Part shown: positions 39,261-48,153 of the stretch, piece by piece
Layout: every line of letters begins with the position of its first letter
Numbering within the stretch: position 1 is the stretch's first letter
Origin: Gammaproteobacteria bacterium
GTDB taxonomy: Bacteria > Pseudomonadota > Gammaproteobacteria > Enterobacterales > Alteromonadaceae
NCBI GenBank assembly: GCA_018825965.1
Contig: JAHKAA010000019.1
Span: forward strand, 1-64,000
Direction of reading: 5' to 3'
DNA length: 64,000 nt
Program-made: the position numbers and the translations under genes
The notes under the pieces: generated by a model
The model's database searches: none
The model's input: only the letters and a program-made list of their open reading frames with translations
What the model was told of the DNA's origin: nothing

Positions 39261-39432
39261 GGTCAAACCGGGGTTTGGCAGCCAAACGTTGTTGCGAATT
39301 TTGTAAAATTTGTAGTTTTTGTGTCTGATCGGCTGTATGCCAGTCTTTAATTTCCTGCAAAGTACGGCCACAGCCTAAACAAACGTCAGAGTGATTTAAA
39401 CAACAGATCCGGTTACAAGGTGATGCAGGCAT
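39229..39432 (-). CDS. DUF1289 cysteine-rich small protein
   Basis: The 67 aa from the ATG at 39432 (MPASPCNRICCLNHSDVCLG) carry the DUF1289 pattern: CNRICCLNHSDVCLGCGRTL with clustered cysteines, then EIKDWHTAD. CGGAG lies 8 bases ahead of this ATG. The cysteines suggest a metal or Fe-S site; function unknown. Its 3' end overlaps the end of queG on the other strand. Confidence 0.85.
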   Translation of the reverse strand: MPASPCNRICCLNHSDVCLGCGRTLQEIKDWHTADQTQKLQILQNSQQRLAAKPRFDLRHPVVTPSE

Positions 39433-39474
39433 AGAAGTCTCCGTTACTAGATTAATCATAGCCTGCAATTGAGC

Positions 39475-39969
39475 TTATCGTCTCTGTTTTGGTACCCAGG
39501 CCCAGACAAACTCTGCAATCACTGGCTCCACATTTACTTCGTCAGTAATTTTCACCAGCATAGTGATGTCGCCTTTTTCAGTGTCGCGAATAAACCGGAT
39601 CTGCTCTTCTGTTAAGGACGTTGTCGCAACCAGCTTGCCCGTTGCTCTTTTGACATAGTTCAGTTGCATCGACTTTAACAACGGAATACGGTCGTCCGCC
39701 ACATGCAAACCGACCAGAAAGCCACTGGCTGACTCGCCCAACAAAGCCATAGCAGCTGCATGCACAGAACCTATATGGTTTTGCACTTTGGTTTTATTGG
39801 CCAGACTTAACTGCGCTTGCTGAAAATTTAATACATCAACTTTCACCGAAGCTGTACCGGCAAACTTCACTGCTTTGCCAAATAACAAGGTCAATAGAGG
39901 TGAGCGTAACCAGGGCGAGTAGTGATTTATTTTGGCAACATAACGGCCAAGTTTATTGATGGCTTTCAT
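39475..39969 (-). CDS. DUF4442 hotdog-fold thioesterase-like protein
   Basis: From the ATG at 39969 (MKAINKLGRYVAKINHYSPW; AGGTAAG 8 bases ahead) the 164 aa match the DUF4442/PaaI-like type, with HIGSVHAAAMALLGESASGF in the middle. In hotdog thioesterases this is the helix plus active-site region. The substrate is unknown. An in-frame ATG at 40029 would add 20 residues. Confidence 0.8.
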   Translation of the reverse strand: MKAINKLGRYVAKINHYSPWLRSPLLTLLFGKAVKFAGTASVKVDVLNFQQAQLSLANKTKVQNHIGSVHAAAMALLGESASGFLVGLHVADDRIPLLKSMQLNYVKRATGKLVATTSLTEEQIRFIRDTEKGDITMLVKITDEVNVEPVIAEFVWAWVPKQRR

Positions 39970-40093
39970 ACTGGTCTTACCTGTAAGTTTTAGTCTGGCA
40001 AAGATAGCAGTAATAAAATCAGGCAGCAAGTTGGGTGCAAAGCAAAAGAGTAAGTTTTAGATTTAAGATGAAAATAAAAAGCGGAGTAAAATT

Positions 40094-40169
40094 TGGAGCG
40101 GGCAACGAGGCTCGAACTCGTGACCTCGACCTTGGCAAGGTCGCGCTCTACCAACACAACTATGCCCGC
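40094..40169 (-). tRNA. tRNA-Gly(GCC) copy with damaged D-arm, probable pseudo-tRNA
   Basis: Identical to the copy at 40220-40295 except for three bases in the D-arm. GCTCA at positions 10-14 became GTTGT. The 13-22 pair becomes G-G, 11-24 becomes a wobble, and the invariant A14 that pairs with U8 is replaced by T. Acceptor, anticodon (GCC) and T arms and the encoded CCA remain intact. A transcript could not make a normal tertiary core, so I call it probably non-functional. Confidence 0.85.
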
Positions 40170-40219
40170 ATGGGTAGTGTTTGATTAGAGTGGAGTTATT
40201 ACTTAACAAGATTGAAATT

Positions 40220-40295
40220 TGGAGCGGGCAACGAGGCTCGAACTCGTGACCTCGACCTTGGCAAGGTCGCGCTCTACCAACTGAGCTATGCCCGC
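40220..40295 (-). tRNA. tRNA-Gly(GCC)
   Basis: A 76-base cloverleaf starting GCGGGCATAGCTCAGTTGG with anticodon GCC in CTTGCCAAG, a standard T-arm (GAGTTCGAGCCTC) and encoded CCA. All invariant positions are in place. It lies downstream of orn, as glyVXY does in E. coli, and is likely cotranscribed with the second copy. Confidence 0.97.
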
Positions 40296-40351
40296 ATCCT
40301 GTTTTCGTAATCTGTGCTCTTTACGTTGGAATTAAAGAAGATTACTAAAAA

Positions 40352-40385
40352 CGCCGCTTCAATTGAATTTTCGTTCGAAGCGGCG
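40352..40385 (-). terminator. Hairpin between orn and the tRNA-Gly genes
   Basis: CGCCGCTTC / GAAGCGGCG with a 16-nt loop lies 38 bases past the orn stop codon. On the minus strand the stem is followed by TTTTTAGTAATC, so it can act as an orn terminator. Confidence 0.65.
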
Positions 40386-40422
40386 CGCATTTTACAAAAT
40401 TCTCTAGCCTTTGCAAGAGATT

Positions 40423-40974
40423 TTATTCAGGAATTTTGAAAAAATGTGTTTTATAAACTGCTAATTCAGCAATAGATTCCCGAATATCATCCAAAGCTAA
40501 ATGACTTGACGACTTTTTAACCAACTTAGTCACTTCCGGGTACCATCTTCTGGCCAACTCTTTTACTGTGCTGACATCCAGATTACGGTAGTGGAAAAAG
40601 GCTTCAAATTCTGGTGCATACTTAACTAAAAAGCGTCTGTCCTGGCCAATGCTATTACCGCACATAGGAGATTTGCCTGCAGGAACATAAGCTGATAAGA
40701 AGCTGATTGTCTGCGCCATAGCGTCAGCCAACTCAGTATCGCTTTCCAGACAACGTTTGGTTAAGCCACTTTTTCCGTGGGTTTCAGTACACCATGCATC
40801 CATGCCGTCCAAAACTTCTTTGGGTGTTTTAATGGCAAACACCGGGCCTTCAGCAAGGATATTTAACTGGCTGTCGGTCACTATAGTGGCCATTTCTAAA
40901 ATCACATCCTTTTCCGGATCCAGACCTGTCATTTCCAGATCGATCCACACCAGATTATTGTCGTTGCTCGCCAT
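40423..40974 (-). CDS. orn: Oligoribonuclease
   Basis: Essential 3'-5' exonuclease that degrades di- to pentanucleotides, including pGpG from c-di-GMP. The 183-aa DEDDh protein has [20 protein letters not shown] (first DE pair), [19 protein letters not shown] and the final [14 protein letters not shown] (His and Asp). It is divergent from rsgA, as in E. coli. Confidence 0.98.
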   Translation of the reverse strand: MASNDNNLVWIDLEMTGLDPEKDVILEMATIVTDSQLNILAEGPVFAIKTPKEVLDGMDAWCTETHGKSGLTKRCLESDTELADAMAQTISFLSAYVPAGKSPMCGNSIGQDRRFLVKYAPEFEAFFHYRNLDVSTVKELARRWYPEVTKLVKKSSSHLALDDIRESIAELAVYKTHFFKIPE

Positions 40975-41102
40975 GCTGTATACCTTTGATTAGTGCAGCC
41001 AGTTTTGCTGCTTTGTAACTTGCCCGAATAGCGGTATCATACTATGCCTTAAGCAAAGTAAAAACCGCCGCAGTCAGGCGACAGTAAAGGCACAAGGCCA
41101 CA

Positions 41103-42146
41103 GTGACCAAAAAAAAGCATCTTAATCAACGCCAGCATCAACGTATAGCCGCCAATCAGGATCGTCGTTTAGCCCGGGCTCAGAATAAAACCAACAAAAA
41201 AGAGCTGGATTCAGACTTATTGGCTGAAGCTGAACATGGCTTAGTGATCAGTCGTTTTGGTCAACATGCCGATATTGAAGATAGCTCAGGCCAGATTTTC
41301 CGCTGCAATATCCGTCGCACTATCAATTCTTTAGTCACAGGCGACAAAGTCGTATTCTGCCGCACCAAAGTACCAGGTGGTGGCCCTGAAGGTGTGGTCG
41401 AAGCCGTAGCTGAACGTGAGTCTGTTTTACTGCGCCCGGATTTTTATGATGGCTTAAAACCTGTAGCAGCCAATATAGATTTAATGATTATTGTCTCAGC
41501 CGTTTTACCTGCGTTTTCGCTGAATATTGTCGACCGTTACTTGATAGCCGCCGAAGCCATGCATATCAAGCCGTTGTTACTGCTGAATAAAATTGATTTA
41601 TTAACCGAAGAGCAGCGCGCCGAAGTCGATCAGCAACTGGCGATTTATCAGAACATTGGTTACGAGTTTTTATTGCTGAGCGCAAAAACCGGTGAAGGTA
41701 CAGCTCAGTTGGATTCTTACCTGAAGCAAGGCGTCAGTATTTTTGTCGGTCAGTCTGGTGTAGGTAAGTCCTCTTTAGTGAATAACCTGCTGCCTGATTT
41801 AGGTGTCGAAACCCGCGAAGTATCAGAAAACTCAGGTTTGGGCCAACACACCACTACCACAGCACGCTTGTATCATTTACCGGATGGCGGCGATTTAATT
41901 GATTCACCCGGTATCCGTGAATTCGCCTTGTGGCATTTAGAACCAGACCAGATTGTTTTGGGTTTTCCGGAATTTAAAGACTGGCTGGGCCGCTGTAAAT
42001 TCCGTGACTGTAAACATTTGAATGACCCGGGCTGTGCACTGCAACATGCGGTCAGTATTGGTGAAGTTCACCCGGAGCGTTTTGCCAGTTATCATAAAAT
42101 CCTGCTCAGTATGGCGCAGGATAAACCGAATTATTTTCAACCCTGA
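41103..42146 (+). CDS. rsgA: Ribosome small-subunit GTPase RsgA
   Basis: Circularly permuted GTPase that helps mature the 30S subunit. The 347 aa (GTG start) open with a basic segment [20 protein letters not shown], an OB fold, then the permuted G motifs in the order G4 [10 protein letters not shown]1 [20 protein letters not shown]3 [12 protein letters not shown] zinc site with [14 protein letters not shown] ends the protein. It lies 14 bp ahead of psd, the E. coli order. Confidence 0.97.
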   Translation: MTKKKHLNQRQHQRIAANQDRRLARAQNKTNKKELDSDLLAEAEHGLVISRFGQHADIEDSSGQIFRCNIRRTINSLVTGDKVVFCRTKVPGGGPEGVVEAVAERESVLLRPDFYDGLKPVAANIDLMIIVSAVLPAFSLNIVDRYLIAAEAMHIKPLLLLNKIDLLTEEQRAEVDQQLAIYQNIGYEFLLLSAKTGEGTAQLDSYLKQGVSIFVGQSGVGKSSLVNNLLPDLGVETREVSENSGLGQHTTTTARLYHLPDGGDLIDSPGIREFALWHLEPDQIVLGFPEFKDWLGRCKFRDCKHLNDPGCALQHAVSIGEVHPERFASYHKILLSMAQDKPNYFQP

Positions 42147-42160
42147 GGTTTAAATCCACC

Positions 42161-43027
42161 ATGGATAAAGTCAAAATCGCATTGCAATATGCAATGCCAA
42201 AGCATTTGTTATCCCGTCTTGTTGGCTATTTGGCGGCGGCGCGTTTAGGTTTTATCAGCCATGCGCTGATCAGCCTCTTTATCAAAGCCTATAAAATTAA
42301 TATGGCCGAAGCTCAATTTGAAAAGGCTTCTGATTACGCCAGCTTTAATGAATTTTTTACCCGCCCATTAAAAGAGGGTATACGCCCAATCAATACCGAT
42401 GCTGATATCGTTTGTCAGCCGGTCGATGGCGCTATCAGTCAGTTGGGTGATATTGTCGACGGCAAGTTGATTCAGGCGAAGAACCACAACTATTCATTGC
42501 AGGCATTATTAGGCGGCGATGCGGCTACGGCAGCGCCTTATGCTGGCGGTAAGTTTGCCACTATTTATCTGGCCCCCAAAGACTATCACCGTATTCATAT
42601 GCCAATCACCGGCACCTTACGTGAAATGATTTATGTGCCTGGTGACTTGTTTTCAGTGAACCCATTAACCGCAGAAAACGTGCCGGATTTATTTGCCCGT
42701 AATGAGCGTGTAGTGGCTATTTTTGATACTGAATTGGGCCCTATGGCTTTGGTCTTAGTAGGCGCAACTATAGTGGCCAGCATAGAAACCGTCTGGGCAG
42801 GCACTGTGACTCCACCTGCAGGTAAAGACGTCTTCCGCTGGACTTACCCAGCAACAGGGCCACAAGCTGTGACTTTAGAAAAAGGCGCTGAGATGGGCCG
42901 CTTTAAACTGGGATCCACAGTGATCCTGGCGTTTCAGGCGGGTCAGATCGAATTTACTGACAAGCAATATCCAACGGCGGTGACCCGAATGGGTGAGCCT
43001 TTTGCCGATATAGTCAATAAGGCTTAA
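42161..43027 (+). CDS. psd: Phosphatidylserine decarboxylase proenzyme
   Basis: Makes phosphatidylethanolamine, the main membrane phospholipid. The 288-aa proenzyme self-cleaves at LGST: Ser252 becomes the pyruvoyl group at the start of the alpha chain. Other hallmarks are [25 protein letters not shown] (catalytic His) and [18 protein letters not shown]. Peripheral inner-membrane enzyme. It follows rsgA in the same unit. Confidence 0.97.
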   Translation: MDKVKIALQYAMPKHLLSRLVGYLAAARLGFISHALISLFIKAYKINMAEAQFEKASDYASFNEFFTRPLKEGIRPINTDADIVCQPVDGAISQLGDIVDGKLIQAKNHNYSLQALLGGDAATAAPYAGGKFATIYLAPKDYHRIHMPITGTLREMIYVPGDLFSVNPLTAENVPDLFARNERVVAIFDTELGPMALVLVGATIVASIETVWAGTVTPPAGKDVFRWTYPATGPQAVTLEKGAEMGRFKLGSTVILAFQAGQIEFTDKQYPTAVTRMGEPFADIVNKA

Positions 43028-43037
43028 TCAAAAGAAG

Positions 43038-43063
43038 AAGCAGAGCTTAGCTCTGCTTTTTTA
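43038..43063 (+). terminator. Terminator after psd
   Basis: AGCAGAGC / GCTCTGCT with a 3-nt loop followed by TTTTTT lies about 10 bases past the psd stop codon. Confidence 0.9.
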
Positions 43064-43101
43064 TTGCTCTGAATTCTTGAATCAGGCGACGGAGAATACA
43101 A

Positions 43102-43785
43102 ATGCAGATTATTGCCCACCGTGGTGCCAGCGGTTTTTACCCGGAAAATACCTTGCTGGCGATAGAACAGGCTTTGCTGGCAAAGGCCGATGGTATTGAA
43201 ATTGATGTGTTTTGTGTTGAAAATACTCTGGTGGTGATCCATGACCAGAATGTCAGCCGCACCACCAAAGGTACAGGTTTTTTGTCGGATTTCACCTTAA
43301 AGCAACTACAGCAACTGGACGCAGGTTCAGGCCAGCAGGTGCCTACTTTATGGCAGGTGCTGCAACTGGTGAACAATCAGACGCTGCTGAACATTGAACT
43401 TAAAGGCGCTGATACTGCAGAGGCGTTATTACAACTGATCGAAAAAGCTGAAACAGAACTGGGCACAGATCCGGAGAAACTGCTGATCTCCTCGTTTAAT
43501 CATCATCTGCTGAACTATATAAAAAAACACCGGCCAGATTTAAAAATTGGCGCTTTAACAGCTTCATTGCCACTGGATTACGCCGCCTTTGCATCAGAAC
43601 TGGGCGCCTGGTCTGTGAATTGTGATAAAGATTTTATTGATCAACAAATGGTTACGGATGCACATCAACGTGGCTTAAAAGTACTGGTTTACACAGTCAA
43701 CGATGCCGTCACTGCCGCAAAAATGCAGCAGTTAGGTGTGGATGGGATTTTTTGTAATTATCCGCTGCAAGCCAGGAGCTGGTAG
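43102..43785 (+). CDS. Glycerophosphodiester phosphodiesterase, cytoplasmic type
   Basis: Hydrolyses glycerophosphodiesters to glycerol-3-phosphate. The 227-aa protein starts MQIIAHRGASGFYPENTLLA, with catalytic HRG and EN, then GIEIDVFCVENTLVVIHDQN (the metal-site E.D and HD), LNIELKG and VYTVNDAVTAAKMQQLGVDG. No signal peptide, so it resembles UgpQ rather than periplasmic GlpQ. GACGGAG precedes the ATG. Confidence 0.94.
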   Translation: MQIIAHRGASGFYPENTLLAIEQALLAKADGIEIDVFCVENTLVVIHDQNVSRTTKGTGFLSDFTLKQLQQLDAGSGQQVPTLWQVLQLVNNQTLLNIELKGADTAEALLQLIEKAETELGTDPEKLLISSFNHHLLNYIKKHRPDLKIGALTASLPLDYAAFASELGAWSVNCDKDFIDQQMVTDAHQRGLKVLVYTVNDAVTAAKMQQLGVDGIFCNYPLQARSW

Positions 43786-43800
43786 CAGTTCAACAGAAAA

Positions 43801-44196
43801 TCAGCCTTTGTGACTATCACAACTATGGCACTGATTACACAAACGAATATTGAGTATATGCGCCAGCACCACAAAAGATGCGCCAACAATCAGGATATAG
43901 TGCTCATAGTCATGGCCAAAAATGTCTTTTTGCCAATAAATAAAGCCACCTAAAAACAACGAATAAAAAGGGTAAATCTTTTTATGGTAACGGTGGAAAC
44001 CAGCAAACAAGGTAATAAAACCCAAGGCCATAGTGATTAACAGGATAATCTGCTCAAAGGCATGATTATGCCAGGCGCTTAAGCCCAACAGTGGTAAAAC
44101 AGGCAATAACACGGGCAGCATAATGCAATGGATAGCGCACAAAGATGTGATAGCTATACCTACTTTATCCAAGGTAGCACGAACCTGACTTAACAC
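43801..44196 (-). CDS. MerC-domain membrane protein, probably Zur-controlled
   Basis: The GTG at 44196 with CGGAG upstream begins the part that resembles MerC: VRATLDKVGIAITSLCAIHC followed by IMLPVLLPVLPLLGL. Four hydrophobic spans and a His/Cys-rich tail (LCNQCHSCDSHKG) follow. About 131 aa. The CAIHC motif and tail are suited to binding Zn or Hg. The frame is open further upstream, but that extension has no membrane-protein character and would cover the Zur-like box. Named MerC here for the fold only, with no other mer gene nearby. Confidence 0.8.
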   Translation of the reverse strand: MLSQVRATLDKVGIAITSLCAIHCIMLPVLLPVLPLLGLSAWHNHAFEQIILLITMALGFITLFAGFHRYHKKIYPFYSLFLGGFIYWQKDIFGHDYEHYILIVGASFVVLAHILNIRLCNQCHSCDSHKG

Positions 44197-44221
44197 GAAT
44201 TGACACTCCGTTTTTGAAGGA

Positions 44222-44240
44222 GTGAGATAATATAACAAAT
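44222..44240 (-). promoter_or_regulatory. Candidate Zur operator
   Basis: The minus strand reads TGTTATATTATCTCA. The palindrome TGTTATANTATAACA that I remember as the gammaproteobacterial Zur box core matches at 13 of 15 positions. It lies 26 bases ahead of the chosen MerC-like start, and a zur gene is in the window. Confidence 0.55.
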
Positions 44241-44360
44241 CAAAACAAAAACAAACCGCCCTGCTCATTCTTTTGCTGCCAACAACGAAAAGCACTGCGA
44301 CTCAATCGGCATCTGGTGTTGGCTATGGCATAATGCGGAAAATTTTTTGGAGACAAAATC

Positions 44361-44669
44361 ATGGATCAGTTACTGGATCAATTGGATCAAAACTTAAAAG
44401 AGTTGTACCGCAAAGCTTTGGATGCAGACGCTCTATTGGATGAAGTGCAACAGCAGGGCCATGGTAAATATCAGCGCATTTTTGTTGATGACAAAAGTTT
44501 TCAGGTCAGCAGCGACAGATTTATGCCTTATTTAAGCGAAGCGGCTGAACAAGTTGCCGCTATGCGTCAGACTCAGCAATTTAATACCGCCACTTTGCAG
44601 CGGGTGGTCAAACAAATTCAGTTATTACACAAGACCTTAGCTGAGTTTCGACAGGCCATTACAAAATAG
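44361..44669 (+). CDS. Conserved-looking helical protein, 102 aa
   Basis: No family I can name with confidence. The sequence MDQLLDQLDQNLKELYRKAL continues with heptad-like leucines, a segment KYQRIFVDDKSFQVSSDRFM, then two more helices ending LAEFRQAITK. It is acidic and soluble, with no signal peptide. TTGGAGACAAAATC gives GGAG 8 bases ahead of the ATG. It resembles PriC-type all-helical proteins only in general build. Likely transcribed alone. Confidence 0.7.
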   Translation: MDQLLDQLDQNLKELYRKALDADALLDEVQQQGHGKYQRIFVDDKSFQVSSDRFMPYLSEAAEQVAAMRQTQQFNTATLQRVVKQIQLLHKTLAEFRQAITK

Positions 44670-44752
44670 CTCATTTTTTGACCTTCTTATAAAAAACTAT
44701 TCTAACGCCAAAAGGCCGTTGCACTACTCTAACAGAGGAGAAGGAGTACGCT

Positions 44753-45052
44753 ATGGCCACTTTAACGACTTCATTAGACAGTATCAAACTGGAAGCCAGA
44801 CAATTAGCTTTGTCCGGTAATCAGAGCCGTGCAAATCCCGCTGCTTCGCTCGCTAAGGAGCTGGAGCCCACACTACAGCAAAACAAATTTCAACAGGCTG
44901 TCTCCAGCTTGCCACAAGAGCAACCCCAGAAAGAAGAAACCCGGCAGGATTCAATCCGGGTGACCAGTACTATAGGAAAGGCAGCCTCCAGTGGTCAGTT
45001 AAGCCGGGAGGAGGCCGTTGCCATTTACAGAGAGATCGCTAATCTGATTTAG
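44753..45052 (+). CDS. Hypothetical protein, 99 aa
   Basis: Starts MATLTTSLDSIKLEARQLAL after an excellent ribosome-binding site (GAGGAGAAGGAG region). The middle is Gln/Glu/Pro-rich and probably disordered (LPQEQPQKEETRQDSIRV). The C-terminal helix IGKAASSGQLSREEAVAIYR, ending EIANLI, looks like the conserved functional part. It has some features of FlgM-type or adaptor proteins, but I see no match. It converges with the DUF3016 gene, and the coding ends overlap by 14 bases. Confidence 0.65.
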   Translation: MATLTTSLDSIKLEARQLALSGNQSRANPAASLAKELEPTLQQNKFQQAVSSLPQEQPQKEETRQDSIRVTSTIGKAASSGQLSREEAVAIYREIANLI

Positions 45053-45572
45053 CCGTTTTTTGCTGATGTGAAGTAACGGCAGGAGTCATAGTGTCTTTAA
45101 ACCAACGCTCCAGCATCACCTTTTCGTATTCAAAAGCACGCTCAGATCGGTTCACACTGCTTCTGCTCATAAAGCCCATATCTTTTAACTTCAGATCTTT
45201 TTCTTCAGCCACCACCACTTTGTTTTGGTCAAGCAGGCTGTAACTAAAATTAATACGCGGGATAAAGATGTCTTTGATCACGCGGATCTGTTGACCTGTC
45301 TGAGTAAACATATGATTCACATCACCCGCCAAATCTATATCTGTCACTACGACATTCCAGCTATAACCTTCTGGTAATTCTTTGGCTAAGTCTGCAAATA
45401 TTTTGTCGAAGCTGGCCATAGTTCTTTTTTCAAAAGCGCCACGGGCTTCGTTGGCTGGTTTCATATCGGTAAATTTTTTGTAGTCTTTGTATTCCACTTT
45501 GACTTCACCTGCCATCGCAGCACTGATAGCAAGCAGGGAAAGTATCACTACACCAGATTTCATAAAACGCAT
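45039..45572 (-). CDS. DUF3016 periplasmic protein
   Basis: From the ATG at 45572 (MRFMKSGVVILSLLAISAAM, signal peptide cleaved near AMAG) about 177 aa remain. It matches DUF3016 from memory: VKVEYKDYKKFTDMKPANEA, then FEKRTMASFDKIFADLAKEL, NVVVTDIDLAGDV and a final helical region with RAFEYEKVMLERWF. AGAGGTG lies 6 bases ahead of this ATG; the longer frame is unlike a signal peptide. Function unknown. Confidence 0.82.
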   Translation of the reverse strand: MRFMKSGVVILSLLAISAAMAGEVKVEYKDYKKFTDMKPANEARGAFEKRTMASFDKIFADLAKELPEGYSWNVVVTDIDLAGDVNHMFTQTGQQIRVIKDIFIPRINFSYSLLDQNKVVVAEEKDLKLKDMGFMSRSSVNRSERAFEYEKVMLERWFKDTMTPAVTSHQQKTAKSD

Positions 45573-45825
45573 AACACACCTCTTCTTTTTGCACCTGCCA
45601 CACCATTGGTTCAACACAGTCTGTGGCCTGTTACTCTGAATAAATGATCCAGGATCTCTTACTCTACTGACATCACTATAGCTTAGCCCGTTCCTTTGCC
45701 TGAAGTGATTAATTGTGCCAAGAAGTGTTCAGATGTAATAGCTTGCTGACAAAACCTGACACTTGGATTTATTCAGCTTTTGCAGACTTTTATCAGCTGT
45801 ATTGTTTGAGAGGATACTGATAGTA
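45573..45825. other. Intergenic, no gene seen
   Basis: About 250 bases between the DUF3016 start and the typA terminator. Apart from the leader and probable promoter of the DUF3016 gene, I see nothing definable here. Confidence 0.5.
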
Positions 45826-45849
45826 AAAAACCGCCCGGAGGCGGTTTTT
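45826..45849 (-). terminator. Terminator after typA
   Basis: AAAAACCGCC / GGCGGTTTTT with loop CGGA lies 20 bases past the typA stop codon and ends in a T-run on the minus strand. Confidence 0.9.
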
Positions 45850-45868
45850 ATTTAACTAAAACAACGTA

Positions 45869-47701
45869 TTAACCAGCACGGCCAGCACGTTTACGGTCGT
45901 TTTCAGTTAAGTGGCGTTTACGGATACGAATAGAAGCTGGTGTTACTTCAACCAGTTCGTCGTCATCGATAAATTCCAGAGCCTGCTCTAAAGCGTAACG
46001 GATTGGCGGAACCAGGTTAATGGCTTCGTCAGTACCAGAAGCACGTACGTTGGTTAACTGTTTGCCTTTTAAGCAGTTTACAGTTAAGTCGTTGCTACGG
46101 CTGTGAATACCAATGACCTGACCTTCGTACACTTCTTCAGCATGGCTGATAAACATACGACCACGTTCCTGCAGAGAGAAAATAGCGTAACCAGCAGCTT
46201 TACCTGTAGCGTTAGAAATCAACACACCGTTCATACGCTGACCTATAGTGCCGCCTTTGTATGGACCGTAGCAGTCGAAGCTGTGGTACATCAGACCAGT
46301 ACCTGAAGTCAGAGTCATAAATTCAGTACGGAAACCAATTAAACCACGGCTTGGCATGTTGAAGTCCATACGGATACGGCCTTTACCATCGGGTTGCATA
46401 TTGGTCAGGTCAGCTTTACGCTCACCCATTTTCTCCATGATAGAACCCTGGTGTTGTTCTTCCACGTCAATAGTCACGTTTTCCATAGGTTCAGTTTTAA
46501 CGCCGTCTTCAACGCGCATTATTACTTCAGGACGTGATACAGCCAGTTCAAAACCTTCACGACGCATGTTTTCAATTAACACGCCTAAGTGTAATTCACC
46601 ACGGCCTGATACTTTGAACTTGTCACCGTCTTCTGTTTCTTCAACACGTAAAGCCACGTTGTGTTTCAGTTCAGCATTTAAGCGATCTAAAATCTGACGT
46701 GAAGTAACAAATTTACCTTCTTTACCCGCGAACGGTGACGTATTGACCTGGAAGGTCATAGTCACTGTTGGTTCATCTACCTGCAGAGCTGGTAATGGAT
46801 CCAGATTGTTTGGAGCACAAATGGTATCAGAGATTTTCAGCTCGCCTAAACCAGTGAAGGCAACAATATCACCAGCGTTAGCTTCAGTGGCTTCAATACG
46901 CTCCAGACCTAAGTAACCAAAAACCTGACCTACTTTAGCGTTACGTTTATTGCCATCGGCACCAATGACTGTGACTTGCTGGTTAGGCTTTAAAGTACCA
47001 CGCTTGATACGACCGATACCGATAATGCCTAAGTAGCTAGAGTAATCCAGCTGAGACACCTGAATCTGGGTATCACCGTTCAGTTCAACTTTTGGTGGAG
47101 CTACGTGCTCAACAATAGCAGCGAACAAATCGTTGATATCTGTTTTTGGCTCGTTGTAATCCAGAGTCGCCCAGCCATTGATGGCTGATGCGTAAACGAT
47201 AGGGAAATCTAACTGCTCGTCAGTTGCGCCTAAGTTGTCGAACAGGTCGAACACCTGGTCAATAACCCAATCAGGACGTGCGCCCGGACGGTCAATTTTA
47301 TTGACAACAACAATAGGCTTTAAACCGTGGGCAAAAGCTTTTTGAGTAACGAAACGTGTTTGTGGCATTGGGCCTTCAACAGCGTCAACTAATAACAATA
47401 CAGAGTCAGCCATAGACAATACACGTTCAACTTCACCACCGAAGTCGGCGTGGCCTGGTGTGTCCAGAATGTTGATGTGGTAACCGTTCCAGCGTACTGA
47501 GGTATTTTTTGCCAATATTGTTATACCGCGTTCGGATTCCTGGGCATTAGAGTCCATTACACGTTCCTGCAACTTAGCGCGGGCATCAAAAGTGCCTGAC
47601 TGTTGCAGCAATTTGTCTACCAAAGTTGTTTTACCATGGTCAACGTGCGCGATAATGGCGACATTACGCAGTTTTTCGATCGCTGAAGCGGTTCCGCTCA
47701 T
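45869..47701 (-). CDS. typA: Translational GTPase TypA/BipA
   Basis: EF-G-like GTPase that associates with ribosomes under stress and cold and aids 50S assembly. The 610 aa have G1 [20 protein letters not shown], switch [14 protein letters not shown]3 [17 protein letters not shown]4 [12 protein letters not shown], domain II, and the BipA-specific C-terminal region ending [18 protein letters not shown]. It is divergent from glnA, the same pair as in E. coli. Confidence 0.98.
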   Translation of the reverse strand: MSGTASAIEKLRNVAIIAHVDHGKTTLVDKLLQQSGTFDARAKLQERVMDSNAQESERGITILAKNTSVRWNGYHINILDTPGHADFGGEVERVLSMADSVLLLVDAVEGPMPQTRFVTQKAFAHGLKPIVVVNKIDRPGARPDWVIDQVFDLFDNLGATDEQLDFPIVYASAINGWATLDYNEPKTDINDLFAAIVEHVAPPKVELNGDTQIQVSQLDYSSYLGIIGIGRIKRGTLKPNQQVTVIGADGNKRNAKVGQVFGYLGLERIEATEANAGDIVAFTGLGELKISDTICAPNNLDPLPALQVDEPTVTMTFQVNTSPFAGKEGKFVTSRQILDRLNAELKHNVALRVEETEDGDKFKVSGRGELHLGVLIENMRREGFELAVSRPEVIMRVEDGVKTEPMENVTIDVEEQHQGSIMEKMGERKADLTNMQPDGKGRIRMDFNMPSRGLIGFRTEFMTLTSGTGLMYHSFDCYGPYKGGTIGQRMNGVLISNATGKAAGYAIFSLQERGRMFISHAEEVYEGQVIGIHSRSNDLTVNCLKGKQLTNVRASGTDEAINLVPPIRYALEQALEFIDDDELVEVTPASIRIRKRHLTENDRKRAGRAG

Positions 47702-47949
47702 TTATATTTCCTCTGTGGCACTAGCTGACCATAATCCTGACTACTAGGCATTGACTAAAAGTTGTTCGAATTCAAGGGCGCGTATTCTACTCTGTTTTTA
47801 CGCAGAAAGAAAAAATAACTGTGATCTGCAGCGGCTTATTTTTACTCCACTGTAACTAAAGGATGAATTTCAACGCTTTTCAGTGACAGCAGGATGAAAC
47901 TTGCTATTTTAAGGCGTGTTTATTTGAAAAAGCACCAGGCTGGGGCTTT

Positions 47950-47987
47950 TGCATCACAATGAAGCAACATTGCACCAATATAATGCA
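47950..47987 (+). promoter_or_regulatory. Tandem NtrC-type sites ahead of glnA
   Basis: TGCACCAATATAATGCA (47971-47987) fits the NtrC dyad TGCACY-N5-GGTGCA at both outer halves. A weaker copy, TGCATCACAATGAAGCA, sits at 47950-47966; centres are 21 bases apart (two turns). They lie roughly 100 and 120 bases before the predicted start at 48077. Confidence 0.6.
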
Positions 47988-48050
47988 CAGGCATAAATCA
48001 TTGCGGAGCAGCACAACACAAAGTCGTTACAAATCAATACCATAAATCTT

Positions 48051-48066
48051 TGGCATAAGAATGGCA
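48051..48066 (+). promoter_or_regulatory. Sigma-54 promoter of glnA
   Basis: TGGCATAAGAATGGCA has GG and GC elements separated by exactly ten bases (48052-48053 and 48064-48065). Predicted start near 48077, giving a leader of about 77 bases. It matches the nitrogen-regulated glnAp2 arrangement of E. coli. Confidence 0.75.
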
Positions 48067-48153
48067 TTACAAAGCGCAAAGCTTTGGCCTAAGCCAGCAT
48101 TATAAAAACAGGTGCTTTATGGCACCCGTCAACAGCACAAACCGGAGGAATGC

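Noticed and set aside
44197..44295. Upstream extension of the MerC-like protein
   Set aside because: It would cover the Zur-like box and is not membrane-like; the GTG at 44196 has a better ribosome-binding site.
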